DNA of 64,000 bases. Origin: Dyadobacter bucti (GTDB taxonomy: Bacteria > Bacteroidota > Bacteroidia > Cytophagales > Spirosomataceae). Positions 1 to 9,169 of this stretch are shown here, piece after piece. The position numbers and the translations under genes were made by a program. Location: assembly GCF_005869225.1 (NCBI RefSeq), contig NZ_SWFP01000004.1, positions 186,001-250,000 on the forward strand, written 5' to 3'. Within the stretch, counting starts at the first letter, position 1. The number at the start of each line of letters is the position of its first letter. Below the pieces are notes generated by a model, which worked only from the letters and a program-made list of their open reading frames with translations, had not been told where the DNA came from and searched no databases.

Positions 1-392
1 TGCTACTATTGTCTTTGAATGCGTGCAAGGATAAAGAGATTAAGAATGTTCCCGGTGAGCTGGTTGGTAAATGGAGACTAACTTCCATGCAGGTTACAGA
101 AAACGGGACAACCCTGTGGCAGGATGTCCAGCCTGGGAATCACTCTTTCCTGTATTTTAGCAACTATGGCGAACCAGTCAATTCCGAAGGATCACTTCTG
201 TATTGTGGCCCGACCACTTTGAACATTAACGGAAGGCCGCTAAAAATTGAATTTCACGCCGACTTTCCTAAAGACGGCCCTATTCCTATGTGTATAGAAT
301 GTTCAACGTGGAACCTGGACTTGCAAGAAACAAACCTAGAAATCGAAAAATGTTCGCCAGATGGAAAAATGAGGTTTGTTAAAGAAAAATAG
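1..392 (+). CDS. Lipocalin-like lipoprotein, 5' end outside window
   Basis: The reading frame is open to the left edge, so the true start lies outside the window. The first visible residues form a hydrophobic stretch ending in a lipobox (L-N-A-C, with the cysteine codon at about 24-26), so the mature protein is a lipid-anchored envelope protein. About 120 residues follow, opening with a 'GELVGKWRLTSMQ' segment typical of the small lipocalin-like lipoproteins of Bacteroidota, then several short beta-rich stretches and four cysteines. No catalytic motif is visible. The lipoprotein call rests on the lipobox; the lipocalin-like call is family resemblance only. Specific function is unknown. Confidence 0.6.
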   Translation, partial: LLLSLNACKDKEIKNVPGELVGKWRLTSMQVTENGTTLWQDVQPGNHSFLYFSNYGEPVNSEGSLLYCGPTTLNINGRPLKIEFHADFPKDGPIPMCIECSTWNLDLQETNLEIEKCSPDGKMRFVKEK

Positions 393-630
393 CTTCCGAT
401 TTTCATTTTTGAACCTGGATGGGTCCTCAGCTCTTTGTGGGTACAAAGACGATCCTGGTAGACAAGTGTTGTCATGCATTCCACTATCCAGCTGATAGCG
501 CCGTGTATTACTTAAATGGCAGACGGGTTGAAAGCTGAAATGGCGCGAAAATTAGACAAGCGTCAGGTGGTAGGTTCGTCAGATTCCAGGGATGAACACG
601 TCTGACTCAATTTACTAAGGAGATACATTA

Positions 631-660
631 AAAAAAGCTGCCCCTTTGTAGAGCAGCTTT
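631..660 (-). terminator. Rho-independent terminator
   Basis: A perfect 8-bp stem (634-641 with 653-660, AAAGCTGC/GCAGCTTT) is followed on the minus strand by a run of T (A-run at 631-636 on the plus strand). It lies just downstream of the stop of the minus-strand gene at 680-1135 and would end its transcript. Confidence 0.8.
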
Positions 661-679
661 CCCGTATTTATTCACATAG

Positions 680-1135
680 TTAAGCCTTCGCTGTGTCACG
701 TAATGCTTTGATCCTGTCGTGTGCCGCATTGATTAACTGTGCCTGGCTACTGACAATTTCCCGCGCCTCGAATGGAAGTTCATTGTTATTCAATGCATCC
801 TGATAGGCTTTTTTAATAGCATCTTCACCACGTTCGGCTTCTGACAGTATGCTAGCCCGGTCACTACCACCGAACAGCGACTTTACGTCTATCCATACGC
901 GGTGGAGCGTGCCGCTCACGCTTTTATCGTCTTCCAGGTGCGGGGCAGAGCCTGCGATCGCCGAAAGCTCCTGTACATTTTTACGGCTTTGCTGGGCATA
1001 CTCTGCAAAAACGCTTTTCAAATCTACGTTTTCGTCGTTAATGTCTTCAATCACTTTCTCAAAGCCGGCTACCCGGTCATTGTTGATTTCTATCAGATCG
1101 CCTATAAGCCCATTTACACTTTCACTTGTTGCCAT
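680..1135 (-). CDS. PA2169-family four-helix-bundle protein (DUF2383)
   Basis: A 151-residue, all-helical, soluble protein with no signal peptide. The opening (ATSESVNGLIGDLIEINNDR) and the later helices (AEYAQQSRKNVQEL, EDAIKKAYQDAL, ARE...QAQLINAAHDRIKAL) match the ferritin-like PA2169/DUF2383 family, whose usual length is about 150 residues. Family members are often stress-associated; their biochemical function is not established. The gene has its own terminator and stands between unrelated neighbours. The family call is confident, the role is not. Confidence 0.85.
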   Translation of the reverse strand: MATSESVNGLIGDLIEINNDRVAGFEKVIEDINDENVDLKSVFAEYAQQSRKNVQELSAIAGSAPHLEDDKSVSGTLHRVWIDVKSLFGGSDRASILSEAERGEDAIKKAYQDALNNNELPFEAREIVSSQAQLINAAHDRIKALRDTAKA

Positions 1136-1241
1136 GTTGGTTTCTATTTATTTGTTTGTTTGTACGGCATCGCTTCCAATACCGTGCCAGGCACATATCA
1201 CTTGCAACCTGACTGAATCGTTCAATTTTAAAAAACCGGTG

Positions 1242-2174
1242 TCAATACCCTTCCGAGAGCTTTACTTCATCCTTTAACTTAGCTCCTTTCAGAAACTGCT
1301 TCACATTTTCGGCAAACTTTTTCACTTTATCCCGATCGCGCTCCTTATGGGCCGCGCCTGTGTGCTGGGTAAGGATTACATTTTCCATTTTCCACAACTT
1401 TCTGTTCTTCGGCAGCGGCTCTTTTTCGGTCACATCCAGTACCGCGCCCGCCAGTTTTCCGCTTTCCAGTGCCTGGACCAGTTCAGTTTCGTCAGTGGTG
1501 TTCCCGCGTCCGACATTGGCGTAAAGCGATCCCTTTTTCATCGCATCAAAGAATTCAGCGGAAACGTATTTATCCAGATTACCGGGCAGGGTGTTCACAA
1601 CGAGATCGGTTTCCGCCAGTTCCTTCAACAGGTCTTTAAAGGAATGAATATCTGCCTCCGGATCGCTCTTGGCGGTCATTTTCACGCTGCAACCAAACGC
1701 TTTCAATATCTGCTCAACATGCTCGCCAATGGCGCCTGAACCGAGTATAATCACGTTTTTCTCACCTAATATGGAAAGTTCCTGCTCTGCTTTTTCTCCA
1801 ACCCAGCGCTGCTTCAACTGGTTTCGCACCATCAAATGCACGCCCCGGTAAAAGCCCAGTATACCGGCCACGATCGTTTCAGCACAAGCGGCGGCTGACA
1901 TATCCCCGACGTTCGCCACCGTACCTTTGAATTTGACATCTTTATAATTCTCAAAACCCACCTGTTCCAACTGCCAGAACTTGAGAGAGGCAGGTAAATT
2001 TTCCGCCATCTCAACCGGCAGGTTGCCGATCACGATTTCTGAGGATGCAACCGCGCTCTTTAGTTCGGCCTCCGACAAATCGTCCCTCAAAACACATTCC
2101 GCATCCTTTGGCAATTGCTTGACCAGCTCTTCCAGGTACCGGGGCTGCAAATCGGCATATATTAAAATTTTCAT
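1242..2174 (-). CDS. D-isomer-specific 2-hydroxyacid dehydrogenase
   Basis: A 310-residue cytosolic NAD(P)-dependent oxidoreductase of the D-2-hydroxyacid dehydrogenase superfamily. A divergent N-terminal substrate domain (about 1-95) precedes the Rossmann domain. The dinucleotide fingerprint GSGAIG is at 145-150. The catalytic Arg lies in NVGRGN (R223), the acidic partner in DVTEKEP (E252), and the catalytic His in TQHTGA (H271), where most relatives have TPHIAG. Members reduce 2-keto acids such as pyruvate, glyoxylate or hydroxypyruvate; the substrate cannot be read here. It lies 37 bp downstream of the 2212-2904 gene on the same strand, so co-transcription is likely. Length is typical. Confidence 0.9.
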   Translation of the reverse strand: MKILIYADLQPRYLEELVKQLPKDAECVLRDDLSEAELKSAVASSEIVIGNLPVEMAENLPASLKFWQLEQVGFENYKDVKFKGTVANVGDMSAAACAETIVAGILGFYRGVHLMVRNQLKQRWVGEKAEQELSILGEKNVIILGSGAIGEHVEQILKAFGCSVKMTAKSDPEADIHSFKDLLKELAETDLVVNTLPGNLDKYVSAEFFDAMKKGSLYANVGRGNTTDETELVQALESGKLAGAVLDVTEKEPLPKNRKLWKMENVILTQHTGAAHKERDRDKVKKFAENVKQFLKGAKLKDEVKLSEGY

Positions 2175-2211
2175 AAATCTGTGGTTAAATCCGAAACGCA
2201 GTTCTCAATCC

Positions 2212-2904
2212 TCATTTTTCGGCATCTTCTTCCGCAGCTGCATCGGCGTGTGACTCGGCCTCAAAGCTGTCTGCGTACTTGATTTCTTCCAGCCAGTAAG
2301 TCGAGCTTACTATGTCAAAAGTGACGGCGTTCGCGCTCTTGGAAACCACATTCAGTTGCCAGAGTATATCCTTTGCCTCCTCAAATTTCTCACCAGCAAG
2401 CTGATCAGAAAACAGGCGGTGAATCAAACTTCTGTCGGACATCCCGGCGGCGAGTATCCTCACGATAGGGGCTTCCGGATTTTCTTCGAAAATGCTCACA
2501 TCTCCTTCCACTTCAATGCTGAACCGGACCGCTTCCGCACGCGGAAATTTGCCGTTGAATGCATCATAAAGCAGTTGTGTGGACCGGAACAAATCGGGGT
2601 GCAAATGCAGCTCTGGATATTCTTCCCATAGTTTTTCACTCAAAATCTCGTGTGAAAGATTGTTGATCTGCCCCTCCGTCAACCGGTCGGCAATGGTGTA
2701 ATCCAGTACTATTTTCGCGGCTTCTTCCGGCTCGAAATCGGTGAGCGACATCATACACATTTCCTTCAATTCCGCATCTTTGATCTCGCCGGGATTATCA
2801 TAATCCATCGCATTCAGCAGGTTGATCAGATCACTTTTTTCCCAGGATCCGGGCAATTCGTGTATTTGCTCGAAGGACAAAACTTTAACTTTGAACTGGC
2901 TCAT
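2212..2904 (-). CDS. Hypothetical protein, 230 aa
   Basis: I do not recognise the family. The protein is acidic and mainly helical, without signal peptide or membrane segment. The C-terminus is a low-complexity Ala/Glu tail (about 215-230). The reading frame is long and clean, starts with ATG and precedes the 2-hydroxyacid dehydrogenase by 37 bp on the same strand, which supports a real gene and probable co-transcription. No cysteine-rich, nucleotide-binding or catalytic motif is visible. Confidence 0.7.
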   Translation of the reverse strand: MSQFKVKVLSFEQIHELPGSWEKSDLINLLNAMDYDNPGEIKDAELKEMCMMSLTDFEPEEAAKIVLDYTIADRLTEGQINNLSHEILSEKLWEEYPELHLHPDLFRSTQLLYDAFNGKFPRAEAVRFSIEVEGDVSIFEENPEAPIVRILAAGMSDRSLIHRLFSDQLAGEKFEEAKDILWQLNVVSKSANAVTFDIVSSTYWLEEIKYADSFEAESHADAAAEEDAEK

Positions 2905-3122
2905 TTTAATGAAGATTAAATTGGAAAACCTGCAAAGTGAATTTCAGATGCTGAAAGTCAGCATGCGAAACTGCACACAGGTTATCCGGGTCTCTAACAT
3001 AACCATGCCCGTGAAGTGTAATCTGAGCAACAATCGCACTTCCAAAGTTGTCGTGCAGGTACAGGCTGATTTTTCAGATCAAATAAGATACATTAAAATC
3101 CGGCGGAGGTAAAAATTCATTT

Positions 3123-3218
3123 ATGAAAACATTCAGACTACAAAGGCAGGGTAGCAATAAACCAGAGGGACTTCCTGTTGATGTGAACGATAGCAAAGGG
3201 CCGGTCCGCATTCATTGA
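3123..3218 (+). CDS. Possible small protein, 31 aa
   Basis: A short ATG-started frame encodes a basic, proline- and glycine-containing peptide of 31 residues (begins MKTFRLQRQGSNK, ends GPVRIH). A purine-rich GGAGGT stands about 13 bp upstream, unusual in a genome where Shine-Dalgarno sites are weak. It is convergent with, and overlaps by 7 bp, the end of the DUF1398 gene. No family is recognised. It could be chance. Confidence 0.25.
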   Translation: MKTFRLQRQGSNKPEGLPVDVNDSKGPVRIH

Positions 3219-3601
3219 GGGATTTCTTCCACCAGAATTTCATTTCCTGTTTTATCGTAGTAAATACAGTTCATCTTCTCCAGGCAGACCTTCCATCTTT
3301 CGACGCCCGTACTTGCACATGTTTTAATGAATGCAGGGTAACTGGTTTTGCCTTGCTGATGGCTTCTTAATTCTGCTTTAAACTGCTCACTATCACATCG
3401 ACCGGCTATTGTAAGCGTTTCATGCTTTACAGCTGAAGTTACTAAATAACCATTCGACCCGTAATAGTTTGTATGACCGTCCGATACAACGGTTTCATAA
3501 CAGGTCACACCCAATTTTTTAATGTCCTGGATGTAAGCAGGGAAGTCGGCACCTGATTGAACTTTGCTGTGGGCTTCTTGAATTTGTTCCAATGAAAACA
3601 T
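3212..3601 (-). CDS. DUF1398 family protein
   Basis: About 129 residues from the ATG at 3601; a TTG nine codons further upstream (3628) is possible but less likely, since the family typically begins at MFSLEQIQEAH. The sequence matches the DUF1398 (YbcV-like) family: an N-terminal helix, the 'FPAYIQDIKKLGVTCYE' stretch, a GYLV strand, and a C-terminal DKTGNEILVEEIP. It is soluble and cytosolic. Homologues are short proteins of unknown function, common in Bacteroidota and enterobacteria. Monocistronic by layout. Confidence 0.8.
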   Translation of the reverse strand: MFSLEQIQEAHSKVQSGADFPAYIQDIKKLGVTCYETVVSDGHTNYYGSNGYLVTSAVKHETLTIAGRCDSEQFKAELRSHQQGKTSYPAFIKTCASTGVERWKVCLEKMNCIYYDKTGNEILVEEIPQ

Positions 3602-3805
3602 TTTGTTTTTCTGATTTGCTTTGATCAAACGATTTCTTGAATTACGGTCTCCGAAATGCTCCGCATTGCAGCAGCCAATTGCTATGTTAAGATGAGATTA
3701 CTGCCGCATATGGGATAGGATTCCGTTGCAAATGTGCAGGAATGAAATTCCCGGTAATTGTAAAAAATCGTTTTTCCGACATTCGGGACTATACAATTTG
3801 TAATC

Positions 3806-3813
3806 TACATTTG
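3806..3813 (+). promoter_or_regulatory. Candidate -7 promoter element
   Basis: TACATTTG matches the Bacteroidota -7 consensus TAnnTTTG, about 35 bp upstream of the ATG at 3848. No clear -33 TTTG is found at the expected spacing. Confidence 0.4.
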
Positions 3814-3847
3814 TGAGGCCAGGGTAATCAACTGAGACAAAAAGATA

Positions 3848-4222
3848 ATGGACAAGAAACTAACGGAGGACCTCGTCCTTGAACAAGAGAACAAACTTTG
3901 TAAGGCGATCAAAGATGGTAATGTATCCATGCTGGACGAATTACTGCATAAGGATTTGTTGTTTATCATTCCCAGTGGGGAAGTGATTACAAAGGAGGTT
4001 GATTTGAAAACCTATCGGGATGGGGTGTTAAAGATCGATGAGCTGGCGCCCGTGATTGAAAACCTGAACATTATTGATGATATGGCAGTCATCACCTTGA
4101 CCATGACATTGAAAGGGAAGTATAATGAGGTAGCATTTGAGGCCACATATCGCTATATCCGGTTTTGGAAAAAATTCGACGGAGGGATCAGAGTGGTTGG
4201 CGGGAGTGGAATAGCAATTTGA
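3848..4222 (+). CDS. NTF2-like protein (DUF4440 type)
   Basis: A 124-residue soluble protein with the SnoaL/DUF4440 layout: N-terminal helices (EDLVLEQENKLCKAIKDGN), the 'LDELLHKDLLFIIPSGEVITK' turn and strand, a short helix, then a curved beta-sheet ending in ATYRYIRFWKKF and VVGGSGIAI. The fold forms a small pocket used by unrelated enzymes and binding proteins, so function cannot be assigned. It ends 6 bp from the convergent AraC regulator gene. Confidence 0.8.
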   Translation: MDKKLTEDLVLEQENKLCKAIKDGNVSMLDELLHKDLLFIIPSGEVITKEVDLKTYRDGVLKIDELAPVIENLNIIDDMAVITLTMTLKGKYNEVAFEATYRYIRFWKKFDGGIRVVGGSGIAI

Positions 4223-4228
4223 TCAGTA

Positions 4229-4993
4229 TTACAACGAACGCTTAAAATCTTCAGGCGTTTCACCCGTGAATTGTTTGAAGTCTTTTGTGAAATGGGCCTG
4301 GTCGAAATATTGGTTCTCGTAACCGATTTCGGTGAGGGATCTGGCACTGTCCAAACTCTCGAGAACTGTATTAAAGCGAACAATGGATGCAAACTTTTTG
4401 GGCGTTGTACCAACGATTTTTCTAAATCTTTTTTCAAGCGGACTTGGGCTGATGAAAAGCCTGTCGTTGAGCTCCTGTATTCGGATCGTCCCTTTACTCT
4501 GACAGATAAGCTTTACTGCTTCCGCAATTAAATGATCTGGATTTTGATCTCTAAGCTGAGAAAATAAAAACTGCTCAACAACACTTATCCGCTGTCTGTC
4601 TGTTTCTGCAAGCGCCAGTCTCTCCTGGATTGCATTGATATGGTTTCTGCCAAAAATATCATCTAGGGACAAGCTGCGGTTGAACAATTCATCGGCCGGG
4701 GGCGATGCAAAGTGCGGAAATCCAATTTCTGTCAGATAAACCAGTATTGTCCCAATATCAGGGTAGTTTTTAAATATCTTGTAGCTATCTGAAATCCCGG
4801 TAATACCGGCCGTAGCGAGGCTAATTTCTGTCCCTCCTTCGATTGCTGCAAGCCGACCTTTGTACTGAAATCCGATTACCAATCCCGATGATGAGAAGAC
4901 CTTATACTCGCCTCCCAGTTCATTCTCCGACACTACAAAATATTTAACGTAGGGTCGCAGTCGCTCGGTCGGGAAATATTTATCAAATTTCAT
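4229..4993 (-). CDS. AraC-family transcriptional regulator
   Basis: A 254-residue regulator. The N-terminal half (about 1-140, starting KYFPTERLRPYVKYFVVSEN) is the ligand- or partner-binding domain seen in many Bacteroidota AraC proteins. The C-terminal 100 residues carry two helix-turn-helix motifs; the second contains LTEIGYENQYFDQAHFTKDF followed by FTGETPEDF, the conserved AraC signature. Its likely promoter lies at 5036-5043. Its target is not evident: the nearest divergent gene is the exported protease at 5339, which shares its upstream region. Confidence 0.9.
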   Translation of the reverse strand: MKFDKYFPTERLRPYVKYFVVSENELGGEYKVFSSSGLVIGFQYKGRLAAIEGGTEISLATAGITGISDSYKIFKNYPDIGTILVYLTEIGFPHFASPPADELFNRSLSLDDIFGRNHINAIQERLALAETDRQRISVVEQFLFSQLRDQNPDHLIAEAVKLICQSKGTIRIQELNDRLFISPSPLEKRFRKIVGTTPKKFASIVRFNTVLESLDSARSLTEIGYENQYFDQAHFTKDFKQFTGETPEDFKRSL

Positions 4994-5338
4994 CGATCAT
5001 CATCTTTGGTTCAATACACTGATTCACAAGGATCTCAAATATACAAAAAGGTTCTTGACAGGTCTTGTGGACAGCCCATCTGAACAGAATTTCACATAAC
5101 AAAATGCACCTGTAGATGGGACAGATTATTCCATTAGGAAGAGCATTTAAAACTCAGGATATGGAGAATGTTTTGAAATTCACAGGTCTATAATGTCTGG
5201 TATTCGTTCACCAGCATTTAAAATATAGGCGAAAGGTTACATAGCAACGGATAATCGTAATTAACTTGCATCGGGTTTACGCTACCGGATGTACATCCTG
5301 CTTCGCTTTTGGCCCGAAATATTTTAATCATCCCTCTC
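4994..5338. other. Divergent intergenic region
   Basis: This 345-bp AT-rich stretch separates the AraC regulator (minus) from the exported protease (plus). Apart from the minus-strand -7 element at 5036-5043 I see no gene, strong inverted repeat or terminator. Confidence 0.6.
5036..5043 (-). promoter_or_regulatory. Candidate -7 promoter element for AraC gene
   Basis: On the minus strand this reads TATATTTG, a perfect match to TAnnTTTG, about 45 bp upstream of the AraC gene start at 4993. No -33 TTTG at ideal spacing is seen. Confidence 0.4.
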
Positions 5339-8300
5339 ATGATCAGAACATTTACCCTTCTCAAACTCGTTGTATTGAGTTTGTTTATTGGAAGCGCATC
5401 TTATGCGCAGAAAGAATCTTTCACTTGCGGTACAATTGACGGAGACCGCCCCGCCGAGGTCGCGGAGAAACTTCAGAAGCTGCCGCAATTACTCGCCAAG
5501 TATCGTGCCCGCACTTCAGCTCCCGAAACAAGGGTTTGCCGGATAGCGGTCGATATTGATTCCGAAACCTATATCAAATACGACCGCGACACGTCAAGCA
5601 TCATCTCGGCGATATACCGGAGCGTGGAGAGAGCCTCCGCTTTTTTCGGGGCTGAGATCGGTGTAAAGCTGGTCATAACCCAGATCAGGGTTTTTAAGGA
5701 CAGCGAACCTGATCCTTATGCTGGGCAGAACAATATCTTCGCGCTTTTCAATATCTTGATCAATCGGAACAACGACGGGACAGGTTTTGACAAAAGAGTT
5801 TATTTCTACACCAAAACGGTGACGGGCGGAGCTACCGGTATTGCCCAAATAGGGGGCAGGTTCAATGTATCACCCCTCGAATATGTTGATACGTTTCTCC
5901 ACGAGCTCGGGCACAATTTCGGGTCGATGCACACCAGCAGCTGCGAATGGCCGGGCGGCGCGCTTGATTATTGTTCATCCGTGGAGGGATCATGCTACGA
6001 CAAAGCATTGGAAGTCACAGGTATGGGTAGTTTCATGAGCAGTTGTGGGAGCAGTTACAATGTGCTTCCCGCCGTGAGGGCTGTAATGATGGACCACGCT
6101 ACGAATACGTTCGCAAAAGTCAGCACCACACCCACGGCACCAACTCTTTCCGGCGATCTGACCGCAGCCAGAGGCCATTTTTATACCTGGCCTGCCTCAA
6201 TGGCCGCACAGTCTTACGAGATCAACTGCTCCCCCGTACCCGACTTTGCCATAGATACTACTGAGCGCTCGGGTTACAATGGCCTTTATCTGCATAATAT
6301 GGCGTATGGGGGCGTATATTACGTTCGCGTAAGGGCGGTGAATGCCTTTGGCGAATCGCCTTGGTCGAATACGGCCAGGATACAGATTGATACCAGTCAG
6401 CCCGACATCCCAAGGCCTTTCGATGCTGCGCCGAATTCCTTTGTAGTGGCTAACAGGCCGGTTACCCTGCAGTTTGCGCCTGCATACGGTGCCACCGTTC
6501 ACCAGATCCATATTACCTCCTGGAACGACGTCAATTTTCAATACGGTGCACCGGAGACTATCTTCAACGGAAGCAATTCCTACGTATTCTTTCCTCCCAA
6601 GGGTGGATTTCGCTGGCGGGTAAGGGCTGTAAATGGTGATAAAAAGGGCCAATGGTCAAAGCTTTCCTATCTGGCAGCCAATCCTGCTATTCACATGGCT
6701 GATCTTTTTGCGCCTATCCCGCTTAATCTGGAAAACGTTCCGCGAACGTTCCCGTTCATGTATCAGGCAAGCTATGAATCATCCACTCATATATCAGTGG
6801 CTGACAACCCAGATTTTAAAAACCCGATTTTCGACCAGAATTACACCTGGGCCGGCGGAAGTATAACGGACGTGATCCAAAACCTGCCGGCCAATTCGGA
6901 GTTGTACTTCCGGCTGCAAGACAGGAGCATGAGCTTTGATCCTGAATACAAAGATTTTAAGCTGGCCGATATGACATTCAGATTTAAAAGTGGTACAGAC
7001 AATGTGCCGCAGGGACTTACCTACCTCAGCAGCGTCAACCAGGATGTGTTTGGCAGGAGTTTTCCAGAAATGACCCTGACCAGCGATTATTTGTGGACGG
7101 CGGCAGTGGGGCATGGCTTTATCAAACTCAACCAGAAATCACTTTTATTCGAAAGTTTTGACCGCGCCGGTACGAACGGGATGATCGGCGTAGGTTTGCA
7201 GCCTTCTATACGGACAGACAAAGCCGGAAACGTCCATATTCTTAGCCAGGGAAGCAACAATTCATTCTGGTCTGTGAAGTTGAAGAACGAGGTTCCTTCC
7301 GAAGAGGCGGAGATTAACCGTTTTTATTTATACGATTATGTTAATGATTTTAACCCGGAATACAAACTTCACTGGTCGGCCCATGATATTTGGAAAGAAA
7401 CAACCAATGGTCTTACGTTTTTGAAACGTTTCCCGGATAACAAGGTCATCTCACAACTTCGTGTGCATGAAAACAAGGCATGGATCATTTTGCAAGACGG
7501 TACAGCGCCCTTCGAGATCAGGGTAATGGACCTCAATAACCCGGACGACACGCAGCAAATTGACATGACCAATAATCCGTTGCTGAAAGAATATCCTATG
7601 CGGCTCGAAATCCAGCCGGACGGCACGGTATGGGTATTACAAAGCTCAGTCGGGAATCAGTACTCTCTTGCTTGTTTTGACGGAACAACCTGGAAGTCTT
7701 TTGACGCGAACAACTCGCCTTTTGACCGCAGGATTGCGAGTATATCGCTCTCGCCTCAGGGAGCAATCTATGCGATGACTTCGGGTAGGGAGTCGCAGAT
7801 CTGGAAGTTCGTTAACAATGCCTGGGAAAAAGCGGCGGATCCGTTGCCATATTTCAATTTCAATATGGATTTTCAGGTGGATAAGAACGAGGGTTTCTGG
7901 CTGACCGGTATGTATGGGATTGCCCGGCTCGCAGCGCAGGATGCATTACCTGTGAAGCTTATTGATTTTGGGGGAATGGTTGAAAACAGTAAGGTCCAAC
8001 TTAAATGGAAAGTTCAGGAAGAAGTGGAAATGGCCGAATATGTGGTAGAACACAGCACCGACGCAAAAAGCTTTTCGCCGATCGGACGGACTGCCGCCAA
8101 CGGGCAGGTGCAGTACGGGCTCGTACATACCACACCCGCCCCGGGTAATAACTATTACCGCCTCAAATCCATCGAGGTCGACGGTGACTTTGCATTGAGC
8201 AAAATGATACGGATGCTCGTACCGGCAGCACACGAACTGTCCGTATATCCCAATCCGGCCAGTCGCGAACTGGAATTCAAACCGGCTGTAAATACAATCG

Positions 8301-8479
8301 GACAACCAGGCAGGCTGTCGGTGTTGGGTACCGACGGAAAAAATTTACTGACCCGGGAAATCGGCGCCTTCAGGGAGAAAGAACAGATTGATATCAAAAA
8401 CCTGTCCCCCGGCGCATACATTATCAGGATCGAAACCAGCGCTGGGGTGACTGTCAGGAAGGTACAGATTATGAAATGA
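5339..8479 (+). CDS. Secreted metzincin metalloprotease with FN3 and T9SS sorting domain
   Basis: About 1046 residues from the ATG at 5339 (a TTG ten codons upstream is less likely, because the signal peptide starts at MIRTFTLLKL). Signal peptide, about 1-24, ends at SYAQ. The catalytic domain spans about 60-255: zinc motif HELGHNFGSMH (188-198) fits HExxHxxGxxH, and GSFMSSC (M233) is a metzincin Met-turn. A fibronectin type III-like domain follows (about 255-345), then a second beta-sandwich and a propeller-like region (about 550-880). The last ~75 residues (LSVYPNPAS... to KVQIMK) are a type A T9SS C-terminal sorting domain, so the protein should be exported by type IX secretion and be released or surface-bound. 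Substrate unknown. The zinc motif and sorting domain are seen directly; the role in protein degradation is inferred. Confidence 0.88.
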   Translation: MIRTFTLLKLVVLSLFIGSASYAQKESFTCGTIDGDRPAEVAEKLQKLPQLLAKYRARTSAPETRVCRIAVDIDSETYIKYDRDTSSIISAIYRSVERASAFFGAEIGVKLVITQIRVFKDSEPDPYAGQNNIFALFNILINRNNDGTGFDKRVYFYTKTVTGGATGIAQIGGRFNVSPLEYVDTFLHELGHNFGSMHTSSCEWPGGALDYCSSVEGSCYDKALEVTGMGSFMSSCGSSYNVLPAVRAVMMDHATNTFAKVSTTPTAPTLSGDLTAARGHFYTWPASMAAQSYEINCSPVPDFAIDTTERSGYNGLYLHNMAYGGVYYVRVRAVNAFGESPWSNTARIQIDTSQPDIPRPFDAAPNSFVVANRPVTLQFAPAYGATVHQIHITSWNDVNFQYGAPETIFNGSNSYVFFPPKGGFRWRVRAVNGDKKGQWSKLSYLAANPAIHMADLFAPIPLNLENVPRTFPFMYQASYESSTHISVADNPDFKNPIFDQNYTWAGGSITDVIQNLPANSELYFRLQDRSMSFDPEYKDFKLADMTFRFKSGTDNVPQGLTYLSSVNQDVFGRSFPEMTLTSDYLWTAAVGHGFIKLNQKSLLFESFDRAGTNGMIGVGLQPSIRTDKAGNVHILSQGSNNSFWSVKLKNEVPSEEAEINRFYLYDYVNDFNPEYKLHWSAHDIWKETTNGLTFLKRFPDNKVISQLRVHENKAWIILQDGTAPFEIRVMDLNNPDDTQQIDMTNNPLLKEYPMRLEIQPDGTVWVLQSSVGNQYSLACFDGTTWKSFDANNSPFDRRIASISLSPQGAIYAMTSGRESQIWKFVNNAWEKAADPLPYFNFNMDFQVDKNEGFWLTGMYGIARLAAQDALPVKLIDFGGMVENSKVQLKWKVQEEVEMAEYVVEHSTDAKSFSPIGRTAANGQVQYGLVHTTPAPGNNYYRLKSIEVDGDFALSKMIRMLVPAAHELSVYPNPASRELEFKPAVNTIGQPGRLSVLGTDGKNLLTREIGAFREKEQIDIKNLSPGAYIIRIETSAGVTVRKVQIMK

Positions 8480-8603
8480 TACATGAGATTTTAGCAATTT
8501 TCACTTAGTCAATACGACTTCGTCGCTGTCTGATCTGCGATCTGAATATCTCTGGCACGGGATTTCTATAAGTGTCCTCTAAATTCACTTAAATAGATGA
8601 ATC

Positions 8604-8813
8604 ATGAAAAAGCATCATGAAAATGAGAGACGGGGCATAAAAAACGTAAATGAAGTTTACGACAACGATAGGGACGGAACATATGCAAAAGCGGGGTCAG
8701 AAGAAACGGGGTCCCTTCCCAATGACCCAGCTGAAAATGCTAAAAAGACTTCTCCCGAAGAGGACGCAGGAGAAAAGGAGGATACCAGATTATCAGCCGA
8801 CAACCGTGGCTAA
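8604..8813 (+). CDS. Small hydrophilic hypothetical protein, 69 aa
   Basis: A highly charged peptide rich in Glu, Asp, Lys and Asn, with no hydrophobic core, signal peptide or recognised motif; probably intrinsically disordered. It starts with ATG 124 bp after the protease stop. An overlapping frame (8650-8844) gives a basic, less plausible peptide. Acidic disordered small proteins of this kind are common in Cytophagales and often unannotated. Possibly not translated. Confidence 0.4.
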   Translation: MKKHHENERRGIKNVNEVYDNDRDGTYAKAGSEETGSLPNDPAENAKKTSPEEDAGEKEDTRLSADNRG

Positions 8814-9169
8814 CCGCAGTTATCCGCAACCTGAAACGGATTGATATGAATTAAAAATTTACCACTCGCACTCAGCCCGGCATTTTTGATGGGTATTCAT
8901 TCTTGCCTGCGCTGAGGCGATATGGTGTGCCCTTGCTTGCGATCGACCTTTCCCTATCTGACACCCATCACGTAAACTCCATCCCCCGGTTAGAAGTACA
9001 GCTCAAACTGCGAGCTTTTGTAACTTATTGCTTACTCGGGGGAATGTAAAAAAGGATATAAATCTGATAGAAGCGAACACTAAAAGCCTTTAATAAAAAA
9101 CGTGTTTTTGTTTTACTTTTTTAGGCTGGCATCATTCCCATCGCATTGTAATATCTAATCTATCAGTTT
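8814..9169. other. Intergenic region upstream of fucosidase
   Basis: A 356-bp stretch that becomes AT-rich towards the fucosidase gene. I see no gene, terminator hairpin or clear TAnnTTTG element. Confidence 0.5.

Noticed and set aside
2822..3112. Plus-strand 96-codon frame overlapping the hypothetical gene at 2212-2904
   Set aside because: It begins inside the coding region of the opposite-strand gene and shows no family features.
8650..8844. Alternative frame overlapping the small acidic protein
   Set aside because: Very basic and proline-rich, starts later and is less plausible than the 8604 frame; only one can be real.
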